Assembly (NCBI GenBank): GCA_905178155.1
Contig: CAJINV010000010.1
Coordinates: forward strand, 3,678,587 to 3,742,586
Source of the DNA: Amoebophrya sp. A120
Taxonomy: Eukaryota > Sar > Dinophyceae > Syndiniales > Amoebophryaceae
Reading direction: 5' to 3'
DNA: 64,000 nucleotides
The notes below the pieces were generated by a model. The model saw only the letters and a list, made by a program, of their open reading frames with translations. It ran no database searches and was not told the DNA's origin. Each line of letters starts with the position of its first letter. Within the stretch, counting starts at the first letter, position 1. A program made the translations under genes and the position numbers. Positions 44,128 to 56,177 of this stretch are shown piece by piece.

Positions 44128-47100
44128 CGGGCAGGTCGGAGTGATCATTTGATGGTGACTGTACACGACTTGACGCTAAAGGGCTCGCGCGTGCGAGTTG
44201 TGCGATGTTGAAAGAGGATCAAAACAGAGATTAAGAAAGATCATTCTGCGCAGTCTGATTCTCTGAAAACAAAAAAATGAACTAAAGCAAATTTCGGGCG
44301 CGAAGCTTTAAAAAATGCCGCGGACCAACAGTTCGAAAGATTCTAGGGCGCGTCGCAGCTGCTAGCGCTACGACCCCCAAGACGGTGGCCTGTCAGTGTT
44401 CCCCTCTCCGGAGGCTACTTTTTGTTTTTCCTCCCCACAGAACAGCCCGCTGCGCTCATGTTGTTGAGCTCCGCGCGTGATAGTGGCAGCCACAGATGAC
44501 ATATGCGGCGCCATTTCTAAACAGCAAGGAGAAAAGGCGAAGCGGGCGCGCGGGCGGCCAGGAGCGTGGTGCGGTGCAATTCGGAGCCAAAGCGCAAGAG
44601 CCACGCCGGCGCGCCTCTTGTAGCTTGTCGCCCGCGTCTGCACCCCGGCAAGCAGGGCGCACGCTCTGGGGCTGCCGGAAAGGGGCGCGCCCCCCCTGCA
44701 GTGTTTCGGCCCACTTTTGCCGAGGGCGGGCCCGTCTGGTTTGTGGGTCAGCGCCCTTGGGCCCGCCCCGTGTTGCCCATTGAAAGGGCGGCGAGGAGAT
44801 TTGTTGCGACCCATTTTCGCCGGGTCGCCTGGTCCGCCCGGCGCCGCGGGGGCCCCGCTCCTAGAGTTCCAGGCCTGTGCCCGGCCGCACCGTGGAACTG
44901 CTTGGGCCCGCGCCCGAGGGCCTTCATAGCGTGCCAGGAACAGCGCCCGGGGTTCCACATGCGGCGGCCTTTGGGGCTGCCGTGGTGCGGCTGGGCCTTT
45001 GGGCCGTTCGCCGGGTGTCTAGGCGGAATGAAGCGCCGCAGGCCACTAGCCCTTCCCGAAGAAAGCTCGCCCAAAAAGAGGCGGGCGCGGGCACGGGCCA
45101 AGGGGGTGCCGGGAGAGGTTGCGAGGGAGGATGGCCGGCGGCACGCCAGCAGGCAGCAAGGCGGGCGAGGGGGCCCCGCGCCTTTTTTCGACCGCCCCCC
45201 CGCCCCGGCTGCACGCAAGCGCGCCCGCCCCCGGCCTCCGCGGCCGTGTTCCTTCCTTGGGCCTTCGGCCGAAGGCCCGCACTGAGTGACTTCTGGCGCA
45301 ATGCCTCGTCCTCCCGCAGTGGCGGCTGGCCGGGTGGTTGCCAGGACGTGAAGGCGCGTGGCCTTTTCAACGGCAGAGGCCGCTGCGTGAGTTCCCGCAC
45401 AGATTGAACGGGCTCACTCGCGCGGGCGAGGTACGGGAGACCGCAAGGCTAATGCTGCAGAAGGGGGGGGCAAAAAATTTGGACCGCGTAAGCATGGACT
45501 TCTACCAGGATTTTTTTCGAGGGAGAGCTGGCGCGGTTGTCCAATATCCCGGACGAATGTCCTCGGCCGGGCAGGATCAGCCAAACGAAAACAATCCCGC
45601 ACGGGCCGCAAGCTTGCCGGGCCCATACAAAGGACGGAAAGCGCGGGCGCTGATTGAAGGCGGTGCAAATGCGACGGAGCGCAGGGCCATCGGCCGCCCG
45701 CGCGCCCGGCGCCCCGGGGCCTTCGGCAATTCCCACCCACCGCCGCCAGGCTTTGCCCCGTTTCAATTCCGCAATTAACGCCGACGCGCCCGCAGCGCCT
45801 TGCCCGTGTTCCCAATACGGGAAGACGGAAGGCCCTCAGCCTCGACAAGGTGAGGGCGCGGTCGCGGCGGCGCTTTGAAGCGCCGCGGCAGAGAGGAAGC
45901 AAAGGCAAACCAAATGCCCGGCCATCGTCGTCGACGCCACCGACGACATTGGCAGAGACAACTGGGGCTACGCGGCCGCTTCGACCGGCCGGGCGGGCGG
46001 GGCAAAGCACGAGACAGAGAGACGCGCGAGTCCCGGCCGGGTCAGGTGGGAGGCGGGCCACTGCGCGGGCATGATAGATTGCGCTTGTGGGATAAAGTTG
46101 GCGCCTGGCCGGCGCACTCACAGCGCCTTGGTGGCGTTGTGAGTGCGCCCCCGCACCAAAGACATCGCCGCCGCCCGTCGCGCGTGAGAGGGTGTGGCGC
46201 TGGGGTGGCTACCGCCTGCCGCCGCTTGCATGCTTGCCATTTTTATCTTCGGCGCGGGCCCGCCCCATTTTACCGGTGCGCCTTAAGCGGCGCCCGTCTG
46301 ATGCCGCCGTTCGTGGGGCGCGGCGCGCGCGTGCTTGGCGCTTGGGGCCGGGCCCGGCGCCTGCTCCTGCCGCCGCGCGCTGGCTAGTCTTTTTGCCTGC
46401 TCAAAGCGCTCCCCTGTAGTCGTGTGATATAGAGCAGCGCGGCTCTAGTAGGTACAGTTGCTCTTGCTCAACAAGGTTGCCCATGTTCTCTGATGAACAG
46501 GCACAGTTTGGGTCTTGTTCGTTTCAAGAGGAAGTTGTCAGAAGCAATGCCGAGTACAAACTGGAAGTATGTACTGAGAGAGCCCTTTGTTATATCAATC
46601 AAGTTCTTTCAGCACATACGATGTGGAACCCAAATTCAGCATAAGAAATAGTGGTGTAGCTAATATTCAGCGAGAGATGTTGAGAGCTTCGGGCGTCTGT
46701 CCTGAGTGTCAAGAACTGCAACCCGGGAAAGCAAGTAAGATCGAGCGTGACACTGAGAGCGAAGTGGTCGATTGGCCATTGCGCGTTTGTCGATATTGCT
46801 TCTTCATCTCCTCTTCTGATTGGCGGCACCGTCTTCATAAACAAACATCGAACAGCCTCCATAGTCCAAAGAAAGATTCTTATATTGCCCCACAGTAGAT
46901 GTAGAAGTTATTACCCATACCCATACCATAGAGATAGACACAGCGACAGTTACCCACCGTGTTGATTTGATGTAAGAAAGTATGATTCGATTGAAGTTGC
47001 CAGAGGACCCAGACTGGTGAATGACTCGGAAATGATATTGAGCATTTCCGGTCGCACACTTTTTTAGAGAGCCGCGAGAGCACACCTAACAAGCTTACCT

Positions 47101-47379
47101 GTCCTTTCGTCGCTACGCATCACTCTGTAACTTTCAAGAAGTTTTATTTCTGTTTGTAATTATATGGTCGACGATGTGAGGCCGACTTCGGATGTTGGTC
47201 GGAAATCCGAAGATGCGACCGTCTCGGTGTTTTCATTTTTCGCACTCGCTCACCTCGCCTCGTTTCGTTCTCTTCTGACGTAAAAATTATGTCATACTTT
47301 TTGGTCGACGTGCTTCTGTTCAAATTCACGTCCACGTGCTCTACTTGAGTATCAACCGCATTACATATCCTTTTCCACA
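44128..47379. other. Intergenic region with a 2-kb GC-rich island
   Basis: About 44370-46400 is GC-rich with overlapping low-complexity open frames on both strands and no recognisable domain. The flanks (44128-44370, 46400-47379) are of ordinary composition with no gene seen. It separates the SLC44-like gene from ATG4. Confidence 0.6.
46111..46149. repeat. Perfect 12-bp stem hairpin
   Basis: GGCGCACTCACA at 46111-46122 is perfectly inverted at 46138-46149, and the loop contains a further GCGCC/GGCG pair. Function unknown. Confidence 0.75.
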
Positions 47380-50300
47380 ATGACAAACAACAAAGCGATA
47401 GACTTGGACGTTGTCCTAACCGCTCCAAGTCGTAGTCGTGACACTGTAGAAATAAAAGACAAAACTGCTAGTACGCCAGGAGAGGAGCAACTACATAGTT
47501 GTGGCCAACAAGAACTTCTATGTGGAGATGATGATCTTGTCGAAAAGGAGGATCTGACAAAGCAAAAAAATGAAGCCAGTAAGAAACCTTCTTGCGGAAT
47601 AGAACAAGCGAGACGGTCCTCCAGTTCAAAATCGGCGGCACAGCACCAACAGCCACTCGCCAGTGGGCCGCTGAATGTCTTGCAGAGGGAGCTGATCTTC
47701 ACGACCAGCAAAGGCGCCACCTTGTCGGAAGACGAGTCGGACGCGGGAGAAGCGATCGTAGGGAACGAATTTTTCACTTCCGACCCGCATATACAGTTCC
47801 AGTCCGACAAGACGAGAAAGAAAGAGCTACTTGTTTATCCAAGTAAAAAAAGTGGTGAAACGACAAGTAGTGCAGCTCTTCCTCTTTCAAGAACACCAGA
47901 TTCTGTTGCAAGGCAGCAACATCGCACGACTTCTACCCCGTCCTCCTCCGTATCGTCCCGCCTTGGTCCGCGTTTACCGCACCACCAGTTTTCCTCCGTC
48001 TTCTCTGCCGCGCACGGAGGGAGCGTCTTTCCAACGGAGGACGAGAGTGTAGTTTTCAGCGACGATCAACAGAGAAGAGGGCGAGGAGCAGAAGTAGATC
48101 ATACAGCGGCCGATCTCTTGTTCTCTCCCGACACCACCTCCCCGTCAGGTGGTGCATCCTCCAATTGGGTCGACCTTTCTCGAGATGTGAGCAGCAACTA
48201 CACAGCGCAAGGATTGGACGAGCAGGACGAGGTCTCGACTTGCACCAGTACCCAGATCGGACTCGGCCGCACTCGAGAACATCCTGAACGGACAAGAATA
48301 AATCCTGAAGAACTAGATTTATTGCATCAGCGGAACGATTCCCAACGACCTGCTAGCACCACCGGCGCGTCTTCAAGAAAGAATAGAAATTCATCATTCG
48401 TCTCTACTAGTACTTCCAAACCATCTACAAGTAGTGGTCCTCGGAGGACTGCTTCGCCTACCCAACCCGTCCACCCACAACTACCCACCACCTCGCCCCT
48501 ACCACCCAACCCGTTTGATAATAGGAGCAGTGGCGTGGTGTTTGACGCGAATTTTTCTTATACCGACACCAACAACACCTCCACCCCTCCCCGTCCGCCA
48601 GAACAGGAGCATAATTCTAGTAGTGGCTCAGCCTCGACTAGTCTCTACGCCAAGCTCGAGCAACTGGAGCAGTACTGCCGCGACCTGCTCGCCATATCAA
48701 ATGCAAATATGTCTCGGCCTGGAAGGTTGGAGCTTGTGATGCTAACCCTGGACTCTAAAAGAATCTGTATTGCATGACCAGCAAGACGAGTCTACTTTGT
48801 GCTACGCGGGGAGGGCATTCGTCATGCGGCTTAGGCATCAGGAAGCCCTCTTCTAAAAATCTGTGATGCTAGGTCGTGCATTACAGACATCCTGGGTCAT
48901 GCAAAATATGCATAACAAACCCGGCAACATTCCAGACCGCGACACTTTTGCAATTCATACGCCAGCATGACGAACCCTACCGACATGATGAACAACCCTG
49001 CGGCGCAAATATGCTGAGTAAAAACGTCCCCGCGCCATAGTTGTCATGCACTTCTGCATGCCAAAAACGTTTCTCATGCGGACCCCTCAGAGAAGCATTC
49101 TCTGTTCGTGTTTTGGAATCTGTGATGCTAGAATCACGATGCTATGCTAGATCTGTGATGCTTCTGAACTAGTCAAACAGGATGACACTACGAGGACAAA
49201 CTTGTCATGCCAAACAACCAAAGCTGGTTGATTTGTCTAGCAGATTTCCCCTCTTGTTGACTCTGGTGTGGGGACGTTTTTAATCAGGATAGCAAAACAG
49301 TACTTCCGCGCTCGCGCAACCGACGCAGCAGGAGCAGGCGCAGTTTCTCGCGTTAACCGCGAACCACTCTGTGGACTTGATCGTCACGAAAATTCGCTCG
49401 ATCTTGCAGAACTCCGCCACAATACGACAGGCGCTGTACTACCGGTTGTTGCGGATAACGCAGTACCTGGCGTGGAAGTTATGCATTGCAAAAGTATAAT
49501 CGCGCTAGTAGTAATTGCATTACAAATTACCTCAGCATGACAAATGGAATTCGTCATGCTGTTTTACATTGGGATGGAGATCTGTAATGCATAAATGCAA
49601 TCACTACGAGTACGATATTTTTGCACAGGATAGAAGTTCCCGACCTACAACGCGCTCCAGAACCTCCTCCACGAAGTCCTTCAGTCCAAATCCATCATCG
49701 TATGGGAGTGCACAACTCCCCCTTCCCCTCGTTTGTATGGCATGAACAGCAATACAAACACAAACACAGGTGGAGCCAATGCGTGAGAAATTTGTGTGCC
49801 TAATGTAGTACTGTTTGGGCAGTTTCCGGAATTTGCCATGCATAATAGTGACGCAAGGAAGCAACTGGATTTGGGATTTTGCATGAGAAATGAGAACGAG
49901 GGGGAGTTGTGCACTGTCATACATCGGCAAGCAAACCACGACGGTGTACATGCTCGGGAAGAAGTTCCCGTCAACCGATGACAAAACTTTCCGCGCGGAG
50001 TGGTGCCGGAAATTTCTGTTCACTTACAGGAAGAACTTCCGGCCTTTACTGCAGATGCCGAACGACAGCTCCACCGCGAACATCACGTCCGACCAGGGCT
50101 GGGGCTGCTACATCCGCACGTTCCAGATGATGCTGGCACAGTGCTACTCCCAGCTGTTTTTCCCCTCCGCGAGTGATCTGGCCCTGCAGGAGCAGATGGC
50201 GAGCGTGGATCAACATGGCAGCCGGCAGAAACAGAACACGGACCCGGAGGAGAGGGAGTTCGTGAAAGAGCTGTTCGTGGACAACGAAAAAGCGCTGTTT

Positions 50301-52747
50301 TCGGTGCACAACTTCTGTCGGGTGGGGTTGCAGAAATTCAACCGAAAACCCGGAACCTGGTTCGGGCCCTTTTCCGCGGCAAAAACCATCGAAGTGATCT
50401 ACGACGAGATACATTATCAAATGCAAAAATCCCTGGATGTCTGGAACAAAGCAACTTCTCATGCTAAATCTGGATCATGTAAAAATCTGTGTTGCGTGAT
50501 CACCAAAAGCTGTCCACTTTTGACCTAATAGAGAGGCAGTTTCTCATGCAGGATAGGCATGGTAGAACTCTCACAGAATCTGTCATGCTGTGTCCTACGT
50601 ACCAGACCTCACGGGCCATGGAAAACCTGCGTGACAGGTCTGGCATTCTTCGAGACCCAGACACTTTTGCATTTGATATACATCACGGCAGTACTAAGGG
50701 AGGTGCGTCCGGTTCCACGGCGTCGACGGCGTCAAGTATCCTGAGTAAGAATGTCCCCACACCAGAGTTGTCATGCAAATCTGCATGCCAAAAAAGTTTC
50801 TCATGCGGAGCCCCATGGGAACAATTCTCTATTCCTGTTTTGGAATTTGTAATGCTAGAATCAGCATGATATGTTAGATCTGTGATGCTTCGGAACTAGC
50901 CAAACAGGACTACACTACGAGGATAAACTTGCCATGCGAAACAACCAGAGGTGGCTGATTTGTCTAGCGGGTTTCCCATCTTGACTCTGGGGTGGGGACG
51001 TTTTTGCTCAGGATATCAAGTTCCACTTCTTCGAAAGGCTCGAGCTCATCTTCAAGTAGAAACACGACGTTCGCACATCACTGCCGAGGTATAGTGCTTT
51101 TTTTATAAGAATCTGGTACGTTGTTCTTGAGAGGTTATGAGCATTTTCTATGTATGCTTGATGCCCTCGAAGTCGAATCTGAGGAAGGACAAACAAGTGT
51201 TTGTCATGCAAAAAACGAGTGACAGCTGTCTTTTGTGATGCAAAAAGAACTAAAATAAAAAAACAGTATGCGTCTTCGACGAATTGTTCGATCCTGACGA
51301 GGTGAAAGGAAAACTCAGTGACAACAAAGCCGTCATCTGCCTTCTCTGCAAAAAACTGGGGCCGAATGCGAACATAGCCCCGGAGTATACGGAGGCCGTG
51401 AAGCAAGTCTTCAAACTCGCCACGTTTCAGGGGCTAGCATGTATATGTGATTTGATTTGTTGTCATCATAATTTCTTCGAAAGAAAAGCGAAGCTTGTCA
51501 TGCACATGACAAAGCATTCTGATGCTCGTGACGTGCCCACAATTGATGGTACGAATCCCGCATGACTACAATCAACCTGAACCTTAACAGGCGGCGACAC
51601 AGCTACGTCAGCGCACTATTTCCTGGCCGCAAGCGACACTTACGCTCTCTACCTCGACCCGCATGTGGAAACAAGGGCCGCATTGTATCGTAAGAAAAAA
51701 CGTCTCCACGACCCCGGAGTCAAGATAGATGGGGATTTCGCTACACAGACCAGCATCTTTTGGCTGTCGCGCATTTGACAAGTTTGGAGGCATCGCAGTG
51801 TAATAAATCGCGTTTAGATGATCATACTGTAGCTGCATCAGAAATCGATCTACTCTTCCTGATTCTACTAGCACGACAAACTGGCAGACACCATGAGATA
51901 GAAAATGCTCCTCATGGGGCGATGCATGAGAAACGTCCCAGGCTTGGTGCAGATTGGCATGACAAAAGTTGGGTGGGGACGCTTCTTCTCAGGATAGATT
52001 GGACGGAGCAGAAATGGACACGAGCAGCTGGCACGCGCTGAAAAGTATAAATATATACTTTTGATGCTATAATTAAGTGTTTTGTTGTAGAAAGTCGCAA
52101 TAGAAACCAGTAATCTCTTGCGTATCCAAGCATGGCAAATTGAATCAAAAATAGTAATGAAAACCGAGTGTACCAGCACATATGAAACCATCTTCATCTT
52201 CAGGTAAAGACGGCACGCCCTGTCTCTTTCGCCTGCCTTTCGAGTCTTTGAACTCTAGCAGTTGCTTCTGCTTCCTCATCCGCGATACCGAAGACCTCGC
52301 GCAGCTCTGCTTGGAATTGGAAATGTACGACTCACTCTCCGAAGCCTTTGAGGTGAAGCGCGGCGGGGTGTTCATGGAAAAACTCACGGGGTCGCTGTAT
52401 CCTCAGGAAATAAAACGTCCCCAGAGTCCAGATGGGGATTTTGCAACACAAGCCTAGAAGTTTTGTTGAGAGTGACGCATGACAAGTTGCAGTGTGTAGT
52501 GTGGTGCGGGGTAGCACGGACAGCCGCACTATAAACCCAGCTGCTCATCCTGTTCAATTATACAGCATTGCAAAATTTTCCAAATGACGACTGGAAATGC
52601 CTATCATGGGCGACATGCGGCGCATCACAAAGTTTCTTGTCATTGCAAATCCGCACGACAGGTGGGGACGTTTTTACACAGGATACGCTGGACATCAATC
52701 AAAAATGGAACTGCGACGACGAAGACGAGGAGATGGTTTTGCTGTGA
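47380..52747 (+). CDS. ATG4: ATG4 cysteine protease (peptidase family C54)
   Basis: Twelve exons give 914 residues: 47380-48694, 48965-49009, 49297-49479, 49638-49700, 49927-50414, 50684-50736, 51021-51055, 51267-51440, 51591-51685, 52002-52044, 52204-52397, 52691-52747. The protease core starts near residue 540. It has LGKKFPS, FLFTYRKNFRPL and TSDQGWGCYIR; the Cys of GWGC, near residue 596, is the expected nucleophile. FSVHNFCRVG and GTWFGPFSAAKTIEV follow. SAHYFLAASDTYALYLDPH supplies the Asp and His (about 808 and 810) of the triad. ATG4 processes ATG8 and removes it from lipid during autophagy. The first 530 or so residues are Ser/Thr/Gln-rich and disordered-looking, so the protein is about twice the usual ATG4 length. 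The acidic tail ends DEEMVLL. Four introns or more are ordinary: 51056-51266, 51441-51590 and 52045-52203 are GT-AG; the other eight are introner elements. Confidence 0.95.
48695..48959. mobile_element. Introner element, family A
   Basis: A-type TIRs with a right end CAATTCATA and exact TSD CGCCA. Interior in reverse orientation, like 99-382. Confidence 0.87.
49010..49291. mobile_element. Introner element, family C
   Basis: C-type TIRs with exact TSD GCAAA. Removal gives GCGCAAAACAGT. Confidence 0.9.
49480..49632. mobile_element. Introner element, family D
   Basis: D-type TIRs (left TATGCATTGCAAAAGTATAA) with exact TSD GAAGT. Removal gives TGGAAGTTCCCG. Confidence 0.9.
49701..49921. mobile_element. 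Introner element, family F
   Basis: F-type TIRs with exact TSD CATCG. Removal gives ATCATCGGCAAG just upstream of the ATG4 protease core. Confidence 0.9.
50415..50678. mobile_element. Introner element, family A
   Basis: A-type TIRs, left core diverged (TCCCTGGATGTCTGG), with exact TSD TACAT. Confidence 0.88.
50737..51015. mobile_element. Introner element, family C
   Basis: C-type TIRs with exact TSD TCAAG. Removal gives GCGTCAAGTTCC. Confidence 0.9.
51686..51996. mobile_element. Introner element, family C
   Basis: C-type TIRs in reverse orientation. TSD CATTG is copied as GATTG. It follows the exon that carries the catalytic Asp and His of ATG4. Confidence 0.84.
52398..52685. mobile_element. 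Introner element, family C
   Basis: C-type ends (left TATCCTCAGGAAATAAAACG) with exact TSD CGCTG. The interior resembles that of 35777-36114. Confidence 0.86.
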
Positions 52748-53811
52748 TACAACTTGTGTTGCAAGAAGACAAACCGCATCTACTTCTTCTATCTGCGCCG
52801 AAATAAGATTGTCATAGACAGGAACCAGGTCCAGGCCGCTACAACACTACCACGCGCGTAAGGAGCTGCACCAGACCCCCGCAGAAACAACAAGCACCGG
52901 TGGATCCGCCATATTCTTACTAGAGCATTACAAGGCTGCAGCTTATGTCGCGCAGTGGGAGGGTGAACGAGTGGACAGGGTGGAAAGAAAAACGCCAGAG
53001 GGTGGGCAAGGGAAAAATCTTTGACGCAGGGCGGGGCCAGGCATCTGCGCCGCTTCTTGCTGAAAAAACGAAGGCGGAGCGCCATGGCGCCCGTGGCTCC
53101 CGTCGTTGTGCGAGCGCGAGGACTCCGCCCGCACAGGGCGCGCGCTTGCGTGGCGGCAGGCCTTATGCCCCAGCAACAACGCAAAGCGCGGCAGCGGGCA
53201 GGCGCCAGTGGACGGAGGAAGGAAGCAGGGGAACAGCCCGCGCCATGCGAGGCGCTGGCGCGTGACGCCCCGCCCGCGCGTCTGTGGTGTGGCCCGTTCG
53301 TGCCGCCTGCGTGTGTGCCCCGCCCCTGCGCGCCTTGGTGCCGCCCCCCGCCCTTCTCCCGCGCGCAGCCTTGCAGAGCAGGGGCTTGCTGGGGCCCCTG
53401 TCGCGCGCCGCGCGTGCATGGGGGACCGGACGGGCGCCGGTTTGGGGCATTCATTGCCCCCCCCAGGCGCAGGGGCCCATCACCCTCCCCCAGCACCCCC
53501 GGACAACGGCGCCCCCCGCGTTAGCCCGCATGCAATCTGTCCCGCCCCCGCCTGCTTCCCTCGCGCGCACCCTCCAAGACAGAGACGGCGGACGGTGGCG
53601 CCCTCTGCCGGACCCCTCGTGAACAGAGGGGGGGCGCCGGGGGAGGGTGGTGGGCAGCTGCTCGCCTGGAAGCGTGGTGCTGGGGTGCGGCTTTCCCTGC
53701 GCGAACAGAGGGAGGGCGCCGGGGGAGGTTGGTGGGCAGCTGCTCGCCTGGTGCTTGGCCGCCGGCGGCGTTCGCGGTGCGGGCCCCCCACCGTCTGTGT
53801 GCCCTCCGCTC

Positions 53812-54606
53812 GTGCTTCCCGTTTTCCCCGTGTTTCCCGCTTTCCCAGGGCCTCTCGCTCTCCTCGTGCTCTCCCCGCGCTCCCCGCTTTGTTTCTCCGT
53901 GCTTCCCGCATTCCCCGTGCTTCCCGCACGCTTTCCCCGTGCCCCCCGCTTTCCCCGTGCTCCCCGCCCTCCCCTTGCTTCCCGCGCGCTTCCCCCGTGC
54001 TTCCCGCTTTCTCCGTGCTTCCCGCTTTCCCCGTGCCTCCCGCTTGTTTCCCCCGTGCTTCCCGCGTGTTTCCCCCGTGTTTTCCGCTTGTTTTCCCCGT
54101 GCTTCCCGCTTTTCTTCCTCGGGCTTCCCGCTTTTCCCGTGCTTCCCGTTTTCCCCGTGCTTCTCGCCTTCCCCGTGCTAGCTTCCCGCCGGCCTTCCCC
54201 GTGCTTCCCGCTTTCCCCGTGCTTCCCACCCGCCTTCCCCGTGCTTCCCGCCTTCCCCGTGCTTCCCGCCTTCCCCGTGCTTCCCGCCTTCCCGCCTTCC
54301 CCGTGCTTCCCGTTTTCCCCGTGCTTCCCGCTTGCCCCGTGCTTCCCGCTTGCCCCGTGCTTCCCGCTTGCCCCGTGCTTCCCGCTTGCGCCGTGCTTCC
54401 CGCTTTGTCCGTGCTTCCCGCTTTCCCCGTGCTCCCCGCTTTCCCCGTGCTTCCCACCTTCCCCGTGTTCCCCGCCCGCCTTCCCCGTGCTTCCCGCCTT
54501 CCCCGTGCTTCCCGCTTTCCCCGTGCCTCGCGCGCGCTTTCCTCGTGCTTCCCGCGCGTTTTCCTCGTGCTTCCCGCTTTCCCCGAGCTTCCCGCTTTCC
54601 CCGTGT
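53812..54606. repeat. 18-bp minisatellite, C/T-rich
   Basis: Dozens of copies of a unit close to CCGTGCTTCCCGCTTTCC with length variants. Translated on the minus strand it gives runs of Gly-Lys-His-Gly-Glu type; on the plus strand Pro/Ala/Phe/Ser runs. Confidence 0.93.
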
Positions 54607-54639
54607 TGCAAAACCGGGGAGGCAGGGCGTTGGGAGATT

Positions 54640-55590
54640 GTTGCAAAATATTTGGGGTCGCGAAATATTTTTGGCCGCGAAATATTTTGGGAGGGCCGCA
54701 AAATATTTTGGGTCGCGAAATATTTTGGATCGCAAAATATTTTGCGTTGCAAAATTTTTGGACTTGCGAAATATTTTGAGCTGCAGAATATTTTGAGTTG
54801 CAAAATATTCGGACTTGCGAAATATTTTGAGCCGCAAAATGTTTGAAGTTGCAAAATGTTCGGAGTTGCAAAATAGTTCGAGCGGCAAAATATTTGGAGC
54901 TGCAAAATATTTCGAGTTGCGATGGGACTGGGGCGATTCGCCGTTTGCGATAGAACTTGGGCGATTCGCCGTTTGCGATGGGACTTGGGCGATTCGCCGT
55001 TGGGCGATTCGCCGTTTGCCATGGGACTTGGGCGATTCAGCGTTGGGCGATTCGCATTAATTTTGGGTCGCGAAATATTTTGGGTCGCAAAATATTTTGA
55101 GTTGCAAAATATTTGGACTTGCGAAATATTTTGAGTTGCGAAATATTTGGACTCGCGAAATATTTTGAGCCGCAAAATATTTGGAGTTGCAAAATATTTC
55201 GGGTTGCAAAATAGTTCGAGTTGCGATGGGACTTGGGCGATTCGACGTCTGCGATGGGGCTTGGGCGGTTCGCCGTTGGCCGTTGGCCGATTTCGCATGC
55301 AAATCTCGACAGCTTTGGAAAGTTTGAAAACTGCAAAAAAAATTCCGACGTGGGCGATTTTCCTCCCTGTTGCAAAATTTTAAGTTCCGCAGCCCAGCAA
55401 AAATAGGAGTTATTTTGCGTTGCAAAATATTTCGAGCTGCAAAATATTTTGGATGGCGAAATACTTCCACGCGCAAAATATTTCGCGGCGCAAAATATTT
55501 CGGGTTGGAAAATATTTCGGATGGCGAAATATTTCCACGCGCAAAATATTTCGCGTTGCAAAATATTTCGAGTTGGAAAATATTTGCTAT
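54640..55590. repeat. Array of AAATATTT palindromes
   Basis: Half-units of about 18 bp of the type GCAAAATATTTTGAGTT recur dozens of times. Each centres on the palindrome AAATATTT and is flanked by CG or GC. The array is interrupted at 54920-55060 and 55220-55420 by GGGCGATTCGCCG repeats and unique sequence. Confidence 0.92.
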
Positions 55591-56177
55591 TTTTGGTTGG
55601 GAGTTTTGAAAACGGGAAAGAAGTCGCGAAAACGGAAAAAAATTTTGTCGGGGGTTGCAAGATGTTTCTTCTTAGAAATATTGCAAACGGAAAGAGTATT
55701 TTTGTTGGGATTGGGCGATGGACATTGGGCAACGGACATTGGGCGATGGACGTTGTGCTTTGGACATTGTGCGATGGGTGTTGGGCGATGGTTTGGACCG
55801 TGGGCGACTCGGCGAGGGACATTGGGCGACTGGGTGATGGACATTGGGCGACTGGGCGATGGACATTGGGCGGTGGGCGAACTCGCCAAAGCTTTCGAAA
55901 GTTCGACAATTGCAAAAAAATTTTCGACATGGGCGATTTTCCTTCCCGGCGCAAAGTTTGGACATTGGGCGATGGACGTTGCGCGATGGACGTTGGGCGA
56001 TGGACATTGTGCGACTGACATTGGACGATGGACAGTGGGCGACTGGGCGATGGACATTGGGCGATGGGCGAACTCGCAAAAGCTTTGGAAAGTTTGAAAA
56101 CTGCGAAAAAAGTTTCGACGTGGGCGATTTTCCCCCCCGTCGCAAAATTTTAACTTCCGCAGCTCAGCAATAGGAGT
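55309..56177. repeat. Higher-order repeat copies within the satellite block
   Basis: A segment of about 100 bp containing AGCTTTGGAAAGTTTGAAAA and ending TAGGAGTTAT occurs at 55309-55416 and 56088-56177. A partial copy lies near 55890-55960. Confidence 0.8.
55700..56060. repeat. GGGCGATGGACATT tandem repeats
   Basis: Irregular head-to-tail copies of TTGGGCGATGGACA and close variants (GACGTT, GACTGG) across about 360 bp. Confidence 0.9.

Noticed and set aside
44368-46387. Several open frames of 150-240 codons on both strands
   Set aside because: Mutually overlapping low-complexity frames in a GC-rich island, with no family resemblance.
51425-51590. Non-GT intron start at CAGG in ATG4
   Set aside because: A better GT donor (GTATATG at 51441) gives FQGLACGDTATSAHYF, which fits the ATG4 family.
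53451-55298. Very long open frame on the minus strand (about 615 codons) with Gly/Lys/His/Glu repeats, and a matching long frame on the plus strand
   Set aside because: It is a by-product of an 18-bp minisatellite whose unit is a multiple of three; open frames appear on both strands and no domain is present.
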